DNA of 13,073 bases from Methanosarcinales archaeon. Lineage in GTDB: Archaea > Halobacteriota > Methanosarcinia > Methanosarcinales > Methanogasteraceae. A program made the position numbers and the translations under genes. The notes below the pieces were generated by a model, which ran no database searches, was not told the DNA's origin, and saw only the letters and a program-made list of their open reading frames with translations. The stretch's first letter is position 1. Each line of letters starts with the position of its first letter. Below, piece by piece: positions 1-7,980 of the stretch. Where the stretch lies: NCBI GenBank assembly GCA_030609345.1, contig JAUWCK010000013.1:1-13073 (forward strand), given 5' to 3'.

Positions 1-3000
1 GGTGAAGGTGCTGGAGATCAATCAGTTACAGATCCAGCAACCGACCTTCCACCAGAGAACAAGCCGTACAGCGATCCAGAGGGACCATTCTACCCGCAGC
101 ATCCACAGTCACCAAGAAAGGACTTCATGACGTTCAATCCGGTGATCATGGACCACAACGATAAGGACTTCGATTACGGTATGCTCGACTTCGATTACTG
201 CGAGGACAGCACCAATGTGCAGAGACCAAAGCAGAAGGTCTTCAAGCGGATGTGGTACGAGAAGGACTGGTTCAAGGACGATAACGCTGATGGCGTATGG
301 GACAAGTATGGATCGAGTGTGTGGAACAACGATCCATCCAAGGGTGATACCTACGGACCTGCGATCATGCAGGAGTTCACATACATGTTCCTGAACGATA
401 TCACGATGCCGACGATGATCGAGAGCGGAAGCAGGGTTCTCATACCGATGGCACATGACCCAGCCAATTCGTATAGCGGTCTTAACAGCTTCGATGCAGA
501 TGGCGATGGTGCCAATGATGAACTGAGGGTTGAGAGCGAAGCAACACTTGGTATCGACATCGACCAGGATGGCGACACTGACGTTATGGATGTCGATGGC
601 ACCGAGCTCAGCGGTGATGAGTCCGTTGTGCTGGTGATTGAGAAGAGGCTTGAGATAGGCGAGGAGATACAGCTCTTCGACCACAGGGTGAAGCTGCTGA
701 ATATCTATGGACCGGATGATAGGTCGGCAGACTTCCTCGTATCTGATAACGAGGGTGGATCGAGAAGCGATGTGGAGAACATAGATGAGGATGACTACAA
801 GCTCTTCTATAGGGGCTTGGAAGATGACGATGGAACGACCCTCTACGTGAAGGTAATAGCGGTAGACTGGACAGACTCGCCACATGTGCGTGCAGTGCGC
901 ATTGAGGTCGGAAGGATGTTCGGTCAGACATACGCAAACATCGGAGCGAACATTGACTGGAGCCAGAAGGCGTTCATCGTTGACGGGGTCTTCTACAACG
1001 TGGTTGCGATAAAGGCTCAGGATGACTGCATCAAGTACATCACATTCAGGCAGAAGCTTCCAAAGCTGCCGATCAAGCTCTATGGCGTGCATCTGAAGGT
1101 ATGGGATGAAAATCAGATCCTTCCAGAGATGTCACCATTCAACATGGATCACAAGGTGTGCCAGGATGTGCTGGACTACCAGTTCATACCGTACAATATG
1201 CAGGATAAAATCGGAGACGTATCCAAGATAAAACCGCCACTGGAGATCACATACGTGGAAGAGGCTGTCGAGAAGAGATACTACGGATCGCTTCTTGAGA
1301 TCTACAATGAGACCAGGGTGTGCGAGAACAGTGCGCCGCTCTCTGCTGTTAATGATGTGCAATCATGTACCGAGATCGAGAAGTGGATAATTGAATGGTT
1401 CCACACATATCCGGACCAGTACACAGCATTCAGGCTGCAGCCCGATGAGAGGGTACTTGTAACACTCTCCTGGATTGCGGATGAAGCAGAGACCACGATC
1501 TGGAATGGCGATTCGAGTCAGCCGCTTGCGGTCAATAATGGAGACCGTGTCAAGTTCTGGTACGAAGACTGCACAGGACCACTCTACATCGATGATGCTA
1601 CTGATTCGATCAGGGTCTACGGCACATTTGGTGAAGGAGCTGGAGATCATGATGTTATAGATCCAGCAACAGACCTTCCACCAGAGAACAAGCCGTACAG
1701 CGATCCGGAAGGACCGTTCTTCCCACAGCACCCACAGGCACCGGTAAAGGACTTCATGACATTCAATCCTGCAATCATGGACCACAACGATCCGGACTTC
1801 GATTACAGTATGCTTGACTTCGACCTCTGTGAGGATAGCACCAATGTGCAGCGACCAAAGGAGAAGGTCTTCAAGCGGATGTGGTACGAGAAGGATTGGT
1901 TCAAGGACTACAACATGAATGGATGCTGGGATGTTGTGATCGAGTCCCTGAGCGGTACGTATAAGTACACGATATGCCTTGAGGACTGGAATGCGATCCC
2001 TGAATGGCAGAAGGTCGGTGAGAGAATCAGAGAAGGGAACAACGATCCGGCTATCGGGGATATATATGCCCCATCGATCGTGCAGGAGTTCACATACATG
2101 ACGTTGGATGATATCACGATGCCGATCATGGTCGAGAGCGGAAGCAGGGTTCTCATACCGATGGCACACGATCCGTCCAGTCCGTATAGGGGTCTTAACA
2201 GCTTCGATGCAGATGGCGATGGCGTCAATGATGCACTGAGGGTTGAGAGCGAAGCAACGCTTGGTTTCGACATCGACCAGGATGGACTACCACTTGAGCC
2301 TATGGATGGCGATGGCATCGAGCTCAGCGGCGATGAGTCCGTTGTGCTGGTGCTTGAGAAGAGGCTTGAGATAGGCGAGGAGATACAGCTCTTCGACCAC
2401 AAGGTGAAGCTGCTGAACGTCTATGGACCGGATGTTAGATCGGCAGACTTCCTCGTATCTGATAACGAGGATGGATCGACCTCCAACGAAGTGAACATAG
2501 CCGATGATGGTCGCGAGCTCTTCTCCAGAGCAGACCCAGAAGATGAGGGAACGACATTCTACGTAGAGGTTAAAGCGGTAGACTGGACGAATGACCCGGG
2601 CACGCGTGCAGTGCGCATTGAGGTTGGAAGGATGTTCGGTCAGACATACGCGAACATCAGAGCAAACGTTGACTGGAACCAGAAGGCATTCATCGTTGAC
2701 AAGGTCTTCTACAACGTGGTTGCGATAAAGGCGGATGGTGACTGCTTCAAGTACATCACATTCAGGCAGAAGCTTCCAAAGATGCCGATCAAGCTCTATG
2801 GAGTGCACCTGAAGGTATGGGGCGAGGGCGAGCTGCTACCAGAGATGGCACCGTTCTGCGAGGACCACAAGATACTGGTAGACATACTCAAGACACACCC
2901 CAGACCATCTACGCAGCAGGATAAGATCGGCATGCAGGTCGGAAGACCGCCACTTGAGATCACCTACGTGGAAGAGGATACCGAGGAGAGATTCAGCGGA

Positions 3001-4833
3001 TCGCTTCTTGAGATCCTTGATGAGTATGGTGACGGTGCAGATACTGACTGCTGTGATGACGAAGATGCGATCGCCGCCGGAGTGGCATGGCTGGCAGCCC
3101 AGCAAAATGCCGACGGATCATGGGGAACGACCTATGAGGTTGGCACAACTGGTCTTGTTGTACTGAAGTTAGAGGAGTATGCAAGAGAATTGGGAATGTC
3201 GCCCTTCGACCCGGCCTATGCATACTCGGATGAAGTTCAGGACGGACTTGACTATATCTTCAGCCAGTCAACTATCATAGACATCAGCGTACAGCCCGCG
3301 GGTGACCCGGATGGTGACGGTGACGGTCAGGGCGTATATATGGACTCAGGACAGAACCGCAGGAGTTACGAGGCAGGCATAGCAGCAATGGCTATCGCAG
3401 CAGGTGGAGAACCGGACAGAGTGGTGAATGTTGCCGGCAGCGCTGTAGATACATGGACATACGGACAAGTTATGCAGGATGTCGTGGACTATCTGGCATG
3501 GGGTCAGACAGACTCCGGAAATGGACGAGGTGGCTGGAACTACAATGAAATGGACAATTCAGGACCCAGAAGCGATAACTCCATCTCAGGATACGTGGTG
3601 CTGGGTCTCGGCTATGCCGAAGCGGCTCCGCCCAACGGATTCGGATTGACCATCCCGCAGTTTGTCAGGGACGAGCTGAACATCTGGATCGATTACATCC
3701 AGAACGATGTAACTGGAGATGCGGATGATGGTGGTTCTGGCTACACCACTCCTGGCCAATGGGTCAACATCCTCAAGACGGGCAACCTGCTCTATGAGAT
3801 GAAATTTGTCGGCGATACGGAAGACACCCCAAGAGTACAGCACGCAGTCGACTATCTTGTGAGACACTGGAACGATGCCAACCCCGATCCTGGGTGGAGA
3901 GGAACAGCAGTGACAGGAGCCCACAAACAGTCCATGTACTGCACGATGAAAGGGCTTGAATCCCTCGGCATAGAAGAGATCGACGGAATCGACTGGTACT
4001 GCGATGACTTCTGCCCGGTGCTACTTGCCGAGCAGAACGCCGATGGATCGTGGAATCTTGATATGTATGGCGATCAGAACCTGGCTACAGTGTGGGCTCT
4101 GCTCACGCTGGAAAAGGCAGTCCCCGTGCAGCTGGAAGCAAAAGAGCGCTGGACACTCGAATGGTTCCACACATATCCGGAGCAGTACACAGCATTCACA
4201 CTGCCAGAAGGAGAACTCTACCTGATGACTCTTGCATGGTTCGCACCTGAGGCAATGACCGAGATATGGGATGGTGATTCAACCGGATCAATTGCCAGCT
4301 ACACTGGCGATCGCGCCAAGTTCTGGTATGACCCGGCAGATCAGACAGACATCTATATCAACAGGATCCCCGCACATGAGCCAGATCAGCCTGACCTGGA
4401 CATCACAGAGGTCATATGTCCGGACAACGGTGAGATCAGCTACACGGTGAAGAACAACGGCGACGCAGCTGCTGGAGCATTTGATGTGAGCATCGAAGCG
4501 ACAGGCGTCAGCGAAACCGACAGCATCACTGGACTTGCAGCAGGTGTAAGCGTTACCAGAACCGTTGCTGTTGACTGCGTTGAGACCGGATACACGGTCT
4601 GTGCAGATTCGGGCTATGCTGTGACTGAGAGCAACGAGGCCAACAACTGCATGAACTCAGGATCGTGCACGTGTGACTGGAACACATGGAACGACGACTG
4701 CGTCATCAGTGATGATGAGATATCCAATGCAGAGTATTATTGGGCAACCAACACCCCAATAAACGGACACATCATCACTGACCCGGAGATCAGCTCGCTT
4801 GAGTATCAGTGGGTGACCGGCGACGTCTGCTAG
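1..4833 (+). CDS. Giant S-layer-like surface protein, 5'-partial, with inserted terpenoid-cyclase-like barrel
   Basis: The frame is open from base 1, so the start lies upstream; 1610 residues are visible. Residues 1-42 are the Pro-rich tail of an earlier unit (GEGAGD...DLPPENKPYSDPEGP), which recurs at 1630-1755. Two units begin MTFNP at residues 43 and 586. They share DSTNVQRP, KRMWYEKDWF, QEFTYM, VESGSRVLIPMAHDP, Ca-loop-like DADGDG and DIDQDG, GRMFGQTYANI, FRQKLPK and EWFHTYP. Unit 2 is split by an alpha-barrel of prenyltransferase/squalene-cyclase repeat type (about 1019-1380, QNADGSW twice). A CARDB-like domain (about 1461-1558) and a 52-residue Cys-bounded C-terminal module follow. There is no C-terminal membrane helix, no CXXCH haem motif and no obvious DXDD cyclase acid motif, so I read the barrel as structural or binding. 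An S-layer or sheath role is inferred from size, acidity and tandem architecture; I do not recognise a named family for the MTFNP unit. Confidence 0.85.
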   Translation, partial: GEGAGDQSVTDPATDLPPENKPYSDPEGPFYPQHPQSPRKDFMTFNPVIMDHNDKDFDYGMLDFDYCEDSTNVQRPKQKVFKRMWYEKDWFKDDNADGVWDKYGSSVWNNDPSKGDTYGPAIMQEFTYMFLNDITMPTMIESGSRVLIPMAHDPANSYSGLNSFDADGDGANDELRVESEATLGIDIDQDGDTDVMDVDGTELSGDESVVLVIEKRLEIGEEIQLFDHRVKLLNIYGPDDRSADFLVSDNEGGSRSDVENIDEDDYKLFYRGLEDDDGTTLYVKVIAVDWTDSPHVRAVRIEVGRMFGQTYANIGANIDWSQKAFIVDGVFYNVVAIKAQDDCIKYITFRQKLPKLPIKLYGVHLKVWDENQILPEMSPFNMDHKVCQDVLDYQFIPYNMQDKIGDVSKIKPPLEITYVEEAVEKRYYGSLLEIYNETRVCENSAPLSAVNDVQSCTEIEKWIIEWFHTYPDQYTAFRLQPDERVLVTLSWIADEAETTIWNGDSSQPLAVNNGDRVKFWYEDCTGPLYIDDATDSIRVYGTFGEGAGDHDVIDPATDLPPENKPYSDPEGPFFPQHPQAPVKDFMTFNPAIMDHNDPDFDYSMLDFDLCEDSTNVQRPKEKVFKRMWYEKDWFKDYNMNGCWDVVIESLSGTYKYTICLEDWNAIPEWQKVGERIREGNNDPAIGDIYAPSIVQEFTYMTLDDITMPIMVESGSRVLIPMAHDPSSPYRGLNSFDADGDGVNDALRVESEATLGFDIDQDGLPLEPMDGDGIELSGDESVVLVLEKRLEIGEEIQLFDHKVKLLNVYGPDVRSADFLVSDNEDGSTSNEVNIADDGRELFSRADPEDEGTTFYVEVKAVDWTNDPGTRAVRIEVGRMFGQTYANIRANVDWNQKAFIVDKVFYNVVAIKADGDCFKYITFRQKLPKMPIKLYGVHLKVWGEGELLPEMAPFCEDHKILVDILKTHPRPSTQQDKIGMQVGRPPLEITYVEEDTEERFSGSLLEILDEYGDGADTDCCDDEDAIAAGVAWLAAQQNADGSWGTTYEVGTTGLVVLKLEEYARELGMSPFDPAYAYSDEVQDGLDYIFSQSTIIDISVQPAGDPDGDGDGQGVYMDSGQNRRSYEAGIAAMAIAAGGEPDRVVNVAGSAVDTWTYGQVMQDVVDYLAWGQTDSGNGRGGWNYNEMDNSGPRSDNSISGYVVLGLGYAEAAPPNGFGLTIPQFVRDELNIWIDYIQNDVTGDADDGGSGYTTPGQWVNILKTGNLLYEMKFVGDTEDTPRVQHAVDYLVRHWNDANPDPGWRGTAVTGAHKQSMYCTMKGLESLGIEEIDGIDWYCDDFCPVLLAEQNADGSWNLDMYGDQNLATVWALLTLEKAVPVQLEAKERWTLEWFHTYPEQYTAFTLPEGELYLMTLAWFAPEAMTEIWDGDSTGSIASYTGDRAKFWYDPADQTDIYINRIPAHEPDQPDLDITEVICPDNGEISYTVKNNGDAAAGAFDVSIEATGVSETDSITGLAAGVSVTRTVAVDCVETGYTVCADSGYAVTESNEANNCMNSGSCTCDWNTWNDDCVISDDEISNAEYYWATNTPINGHIITDPEISSLEYQWVTGDVC
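127..1755 (+). repeat. Surface-protein repeat unit 1 (543 codons)
   Basis: This unit runs from MTFNPVIMDHND to the codon before the next MTFNP, exactly 1629 bases, and is uninterrupted. Its body holds the DSTNVQRP, SGSRVLIPMAHDP, DGDGAND, FDHRVKLLN and GQTYANIG blocks. It closes with EWFHTYPDQYTAF, a beta-rich stretch, and the Pro-rich linker (1630-1755). The same linker occupies 1-126, showing that a further unit ends at the window edge. Confidence 0.9.
1756..4370 (+). repeat. Surface-protein repeat unit 2, interrupted by alpha-barrel
   Basis: This is the second copy of the MTFNP unit. It has about 30 extra residues after KDWFKD (around 1915-2040). It is split after the GSLLEIL block (about 3020): a roughly 360-residue alpha-barrel is spliced in before ERWTLEWFHTYPEQYTAF (4147 onward). 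The flanking unit sequence resumes with clear similarity to unit 1. Confidence 0.88.
3055..4140 (+). other. Terpenoid-cyclase/prenyltransferase-like alpha-barrel domain inserted in the surface protein
   Basis: The region encodes helical repeats with glycine/tryptophan turns: AWLAAQQNADGSWG near the start, GRGGWNYNE in the middle, PDPGWRGTAVTGAHKQSMY, and LLAEQNADGSWNL near the end. The QNADGSW pattern is typical of the prenyltransferase/squalene-oxidase repeat superfamily (alpha6-alpha6 toroids). Proteins of this fold include cyclases, prenyltransferase beta subunits and thioester domains of complement-like proteins. I see neither a DXDD acid motif nor a CGEQ thioester motif, so enzymatic activity is not supported. 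Confidence 0.75.
4675..4830 (+). other. 52-residue two-fold Cys-bounded C-terminal module (copy A)
   Basis: The module reads DWNTWNDDC, then two half-repeats (VISDDEISNAEYYWAT and IITDPEISSLEYQWVT) joined by NTPINGH, and ends GDVC at the stop. The two halves resemble the paired helices of a dockerin but lack the DxNxDG calcium loops. A cysteine sits before the first half and another is the last residue, which would suit a disulphide clasp. A closely matching copy ends the broken gene at 11036-11194. Confidence 0.75.
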
Positions 4834-4847
4834 AGAATAAAAGATAT

Positions 4848-4872
4848 TGGATGTGTTTTAATAACACATCCA
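4848..4872 (+). terminator. Perfect 10-bp stem hairpin after the giant surface-protein gene
   Basis: TGGATGTGTT pairs perfectly with AACACATCCA across the 5-base loop TTAAT, 15 bases after the stop codon. The following sequence is AT-rich rather than a pure T-tract. It may end or stabilise the upstream mRNA. It lies 29 bases before the next start codon, so partial read-through is possible. Confidence 0.55.
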
Positions 4873-4901
4873 GTATTTAATTTATTTCAAGGAGAACTAC
4901 C

Positions 4902-7199
4902 ATGAAAACAAGTAAAATGGCCATAAATATGTTGATGGCAACGGCGGTGATATGCCTGGTCTTCATGATGGCGCCAGCAGCATCTGCACAAACCATCACA
5001 GGCGACCGGACCATTGATCCCACGAGTCTGCCAGCAGGCGATACATTCAGGGTGACTGTTGATGTGACCATAGCCGGCACAGTCTTCGGTCCAGTACTGA
5101 ATGAAGACGTCCCGCCGGGATGGGCTGTGACAGAAGTTGCCAATGCTGGAGCCACCTACAATGCTGGTGAGACATCGTGGCTCTGGAGCGGCACACAGAC
5201 CGCCGGTACGAAGACGGTTATCTATGATGTCACAGTACCAGCCGGCACAACGCCTGATGACTATCCAGTGACTGGAAAGGTCCTGGCAACCGTCGGTGGA
5301 AACACAATCGGCCCATTTGATGTAACCGGTGACAATCAGGTGACCGTTACAGGACCGCAGAACATCGCAGGCGACCGGACCATCGATCCCACGAGTCTGC
5401 CAGCAGGCGATACAGTCAGGGTGACCGTTGATGTGACCATAACCGGCACAGTCTTCGGTCCAGTATTGAATGAAGACGTCCAGCCGGGATGGACTGTGAC
5501 AGAAGTTGCCAATGCTGGAGCCACCTACAGTGCTGCTGAGACATCGTGGCTCTGGAGCGGCACACAGACCGCCGGTACGAAGACGGTTATCTATGATGTC
5601 ACAGTACCAGCCGGCACAACGCCTGATGACTATCCAGTGACTGGAAAGGTCCTGGCAACCGTCGGTGGAGAAACGATCGGCCCATTTGATGTAACCGGTG
5701 ACGATCAGGTGACCGTTGAGTCGACCATTCCCCCAGACGTAACCGTCATCTATCCGAACGGCGGTGAGACTCTGAGCGGCACTACGATCAATGCGAGTGC
5801 AACAGACACCGATGGGACCATCGCGAGTGTGGTCTTCTCATACTCTCCGGACGATGGAGCGAGCTGGACCCTGCTCGGAGCTGGAACTCCTGCTGGAGGC
5901 GACATCTACGAGTATGACTGGGATACAACGACCGTTGCAGACGGCGACCAGTACCTGATCAGAGCACTGGCAACAGACGATGAAGGTGCAACAGACGTTG
6001 ACGAATCGGATGCTGTGTTCACGGTCTTCAACGAAGACCCACCAGAACCCCGCATCACAACTCCAGCTGATGGATCCACCGTCAGCGGCGTATCATCAAT
6101 CGTAGCGGTGGATGACAGCGGTGAAGGCGATATCGCCTACTGCCTGTTCGAGTGCTACAATGATACGAACTGCAACTGCATCGAAGACGACGTTGGAAGC
6201 GTATGGATTGAGGTGTACAACGACACCGATCCAGCCGGTGGATGGAACTTCACAGGTGACACAACAGAGATTCCAGACTGCTGCCATATAATCAGGGTGA
6301 CGATGGTTGATGGAATCGGTCAAACCGGATCAGATCAGATCAACGTGAATCTGTCGAACCACGACCCAGTGCCAAATATAACAGCTCCAAGTGATGGAGC
6401 CACTATATCTGGTAGCGTGATCGTAAACGCGGTCGATGAGAGCTTTGAATCCGGAGCGGACATTGTCTACTGCCTGTTCGAGTACTACTATGACGAGAAC
6501 TGCAACTGCGCTGAAGACGATGGAAACGAATGGGTCGAGTTATACAACGACACCGATGGATGGAGCACCGAATGGGACATGCTCCCAGGCGGAGTAGCAG
6601 CACATCCGGACGGTTGCTATATGATCAGAGCAACGATGGGTGACGTGCACGGCAGAAACGGATCAGCTGAGATCAACGTGAATCTATCGAACCCTGACTT
6701 CTGCCTCGACCTCAAGGAAGGTTGGAACTTCGTCTCGATCCCGAAGCGCATCAACGGCTCGAATGGAGCGGTTGGCATATTCAATCTGGTACAGGGCGAG
6801 ACCTGCCTGTATTACGACGGATGTGCAGAAGGATGGCTGAGCAACCATGACATCTATGTTGTACCATGCCAGGGCTACTGGGTATACAAGGACGCGGATG
6901 AAAAGATCTGTGTGTACTTTGACCCGGGAACCGGGCAAAGCGTCCCACCATCACAGAATCTCTGTGAGGGATGGAACATGATCGGTCACATAGACACGAG
7001 TCTCATGCCAATCAATGACAAAACCATTGCAGACTTCGGTTCGATCACAACGATCGAGGGCAAGTTTGCACAGGTATGGCAGTGGACGCAAGACGACTAC
7101 TATAAGTGCTATCCGCTTGGTGGATTTACCCACATGACCCCGGGACAGGGCTACTGGATCCTGATGAAGAAAGACGCCACGATGTACGGAACACTGTAG
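4902..7199 (+). CDS. Secreted multidomain surface protein with two TR-I-like domains and GWN/GYW C-terminal domain
   Basis: The ATG follows AAGGAGA, and a signal peptide runs to about residue 29 (APAASA|QT). Two near-identical beta-sandwich domains (31-153, 154-276) carry the VFGPVLNEDV, GATY, SWLWSG and VIYDVTVPAGT blocks. Next come an Ig-like domain (277-379) and two Cys-rich repeats (380-486, 487-597) with NCNC followed by EDD. A C-terminal domain (598-765) has the pattern GWNFVSIP...GYWV...GWNMIGH...GYWILM, which is common in archaeal extracellular proteins. Several N-glycosylation sequons (NDT, NLS, NGS) are present. No membrane anchor is visible, so attachment would be through other envelope proteins. 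Its beta-sandwich domains match those of the minus-strand genes at 9520 and 10367. Adhesion or S-layer assembly is inferred; no enzyme motif is seen. Confidence 0.88.
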   Translation: MKTSKMAINMLMATAVICLVFMMAPAASAQTITGDRTIDPTSLPAGDTFRVTVDVTIAGTVFGPVLNEDVPPGWAVTEVANAGATYNAGETSWLWSGTQTAGTKTVIYDVTVPAGTTPDDYPVTGKVLATVGGNTIGPFDVTGDNQVTVTGPQNIAGDRTIDPTSLPAGDTVRVTVDVTITGTVFGPVLNEDVQPGWTVTEVANAGATYSAAETSWLWSGTQTAGTKTVIYDVTVPAGTTPDDYPVTGKVLATVGGETIGPFDVTGDDQVTVESTIPPDVTVIYPNGGETLSGTTINASATDTDGTIASVVFSYSPDDGASWTLLGAGTPAGGDIYEYDWDTTTVADGDQYLIRALATDDEGATDVDESDAVFTVFNEDPPEPRITTPADGSTVSGVSSIVAVDDSGEGDIAYCLFECYNDTNCNCIEDDVGSVWIEVYNDTDPAGGWNFTGDTTEIPDCCHIIRVTMVDGIGQTGSDQINVNLSNHDPVPNITAPSDGATISGSVIVNAVDESFESGADIVYCLFEYYYDENCNCAEDDGNEWVELYNDTDGWSTEWDMLPGGVAAHPDGCYMIRATMGDVHGRNGSAEINVNLSNPDFCLDLKEGWNFVSIPKRINGSNGAVGIFNLVQGETCLYYDGCAEGWLSNHDIYVVPCQGYWVYKDADEKICVYFDPGTGQSVPPSQNLCEGWNMIGHIDTSLMPINDKTIADFGSITTIEGKFAQVWQWTQDDYYKCYPLGGFTHMTPGQGYWILMKKDATMYGTL
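4992..5360 (+). repeat. 369-bp tandem repeat, copy 1 (beta-sandwich domain)
   Basis: This is the first of two directly adjacent 123-codon copies. Long stretches are identical to copy 2 at base level, including the parts encoding PTSLPAGDT, SWLWSGTQTAGTKTV and TTPDDYPVTGKVLATVGG. This indicates recent duplication or gene conversion. Confidence 0.93.
5361..5729 (+). repeat. 369-bp tandem repeat, copy 2 (beta-sandwich domain)
   Basis: This is the second 123-codon copy, differing from copy 1 by scattered substitutions (for example VPPGWAV against VQPGWTV, and YNAGET against YSAAET). No indel separates the copies. Confidence 0.93.
6039..6692 (+). repeat. Two diverged Cys-rich Ig-like repeats with NCNC motif
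   Basis: Two protein-level repeats (6039-6359 and 6360-6692) each start P-[IT]-TAP-[SA]-DG and share YCLFE, an NCNC segment followed by EDD, W[IV]E[VL]YNDTD, and end INVNLSN. The acidic residues around NCNC resemble a metal-binding loop, and the cysteines could pair. Function is unknown. Confidence 0.75.
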
Positions 7200-7209
7200 T
7201 TGAATACAA

Positions 7210-7252
7210 TAAAGAAAGGATTGATCTTTCATCCTTTCTTTACTTTTGTTTT
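7210..7252 (+). terminator. Hairpin plus T-rich tail after the 765-residue protein gene
   Basis: TAAAGAAAGGAT pairs perfectly (12 bp) with ATCCTTTCTTTA around a 9-base loop, followed by CTTTTGTTTT. It begins 11 bases after the stop codon. It therefore separates the upstream gene from the two-gene operon that follows. Confidence 0.8.
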
Positions 7253-7270
7253 AACAGGTGATGATACCTT

Positions 7271-7954
7271 ATGAAAGAAAACAAGAATACAACTGGAACG
7301 ATCTGGATATTGATCCTTCTTTCGATCCTCTTAACACTATCAGGGATGGTAGTGACGGTGTCGGCAGAGCTTCCCACTCCACCAAATCAGTTCTACGGGA
7401 CTGTGACAATTGATGGCGAGCCAGCACCTGCTGGAACCATCATCACTGCTTACATTGATGGAGACCCCATAGAAAGCATTGAAGTTACAACAGCAGGTGA
7501 ATATGGTTCCGATCTGAACTATCTGGAGGTTGCTGGCAGCGAATCTGATGTGATAACCTTCAGGGTAAGTGGATCCGATGAGACGGGAACTATTGTATGG
7601 GGTCTGTATGAGAAGCCGCGAGAACTCGATATAGGAGAGCCACCTGTTGGAGCAACGCCTACAGATACGCAGGACTCATCACCGGGTGGTGCAGCGGGCG
7701 GCGCCGGTGGAATATCGAGACCGGGAGCGTTACCGACCGTAACACCGGACGGGACAACGTCAGCACCTGATGAGGGTGTGACACCGGATTCCCCGGAAGC
7801 AACGGAGACTTCTACGGAAGTGCCCACATCAACCACAACAGATGAATCTCGATCGGGAGGGATTCTTACAGGATATGGATTGATGCTTGTAATTATAGTT
7901 GCGATCATAGGATTGCTTGTGGTGATATATCTGGGCATGAGAAAGAGAGAATGA
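7271..7954 (+). CDS. Membrane-anchored surface protein: PNQFYG domain, Thr/Pro stalk, C-terminal helix
   Basis: The 227-residue protein starts at an ATG seven bases after an AGGTGAT ribosome binding site. A signal peptide (about 1-33, ending VSA) precedes a beta-rich domain (about 34-122) with the archaeal pattern PPNQFYGTV.I.GE.APAGTIITAYI and GEYG.DLNYL. Residues about 128-195 are a Gly-rich then Thr/Ser/Pro-rich linker suited to a glycosylated stalk. A hydrophobic helix (about 203-221) and MRKRE tail follow, typical of a C-terminal anchor with the basic side in the cytoplasm. The next gene begins 26 bases later and carries a paralogous domain without the anchor, so the pair is probably one operon. 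The exact ligand or partner cannot be read from sequence. Confidence 0.85.
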   Translation: MKENKNTTGTIWILILLSILLTLSGMVVTVSAELPTPPNQFYGTVTIDGEPAPAGTIITAYIDGDPIESIEVTTAGEYGSDLNYLEVAGSESDVITFRVSGSDETGTIVWGLYEKPRELDIGEPPVGATPTDTQDSSPGGAAGGAGGISRPGALPTVTPDGTTSAPDEGVTPDSPEATETSTEVPTSTTTDESRSGGILTGYGLMLVIIVAIIGLLVVIYLGMRKRE

Positions 7955-7964
7955 CTAAGTTTGT

Positions 7965-7973
7965 AAAGGAGGG
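7965..7973 (+). promoter_or_regulatory. Ribosome binding site fixing the start at 7981
   Basis: AAAGGAGGG lies seven bases before the ATG at 7981. The alternative ATG at 7951 overlaps the previous stop, lacks this spacing, and would add residues before a normal signal peptide. Confidence 0.85.
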
Positions 7974-7980
7974 AATATTC

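Noticed and set aside
109..1092. Long minus-strand open frame opposite unit 1, with a similar one at 2287-2808
   Set aside because: They resemble each other only because the plus-strand units repeat. The plus frame has repeat-conserved protein features and runs on for 4.8 kb.
1363..2169. 268-codon minus-strand open frame
   Set aside because: It is antisense to the repeat junction of the giant gene, with no ribosome binding site and no recognisable protein feature.
3055..4140. Active squalene/terpenoid cyclase
   Set aside because: The fold-type repeats are present, but I see no DXDD acid motif, and the domain sits inside a secreted structural protein.
1..4833. Multihaem cytochrome fused to S-layer domain, as in some methane-oxidising archaea
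   Set aside because: No CXXCH motif was found anywhere in the frame.
4992..5729. CRISPR-like repetition
   Set aside because: The repeats are 369 bases long, adjacent and coding, with no short repeat/spacer pattern. The same holds for 11476-12082.
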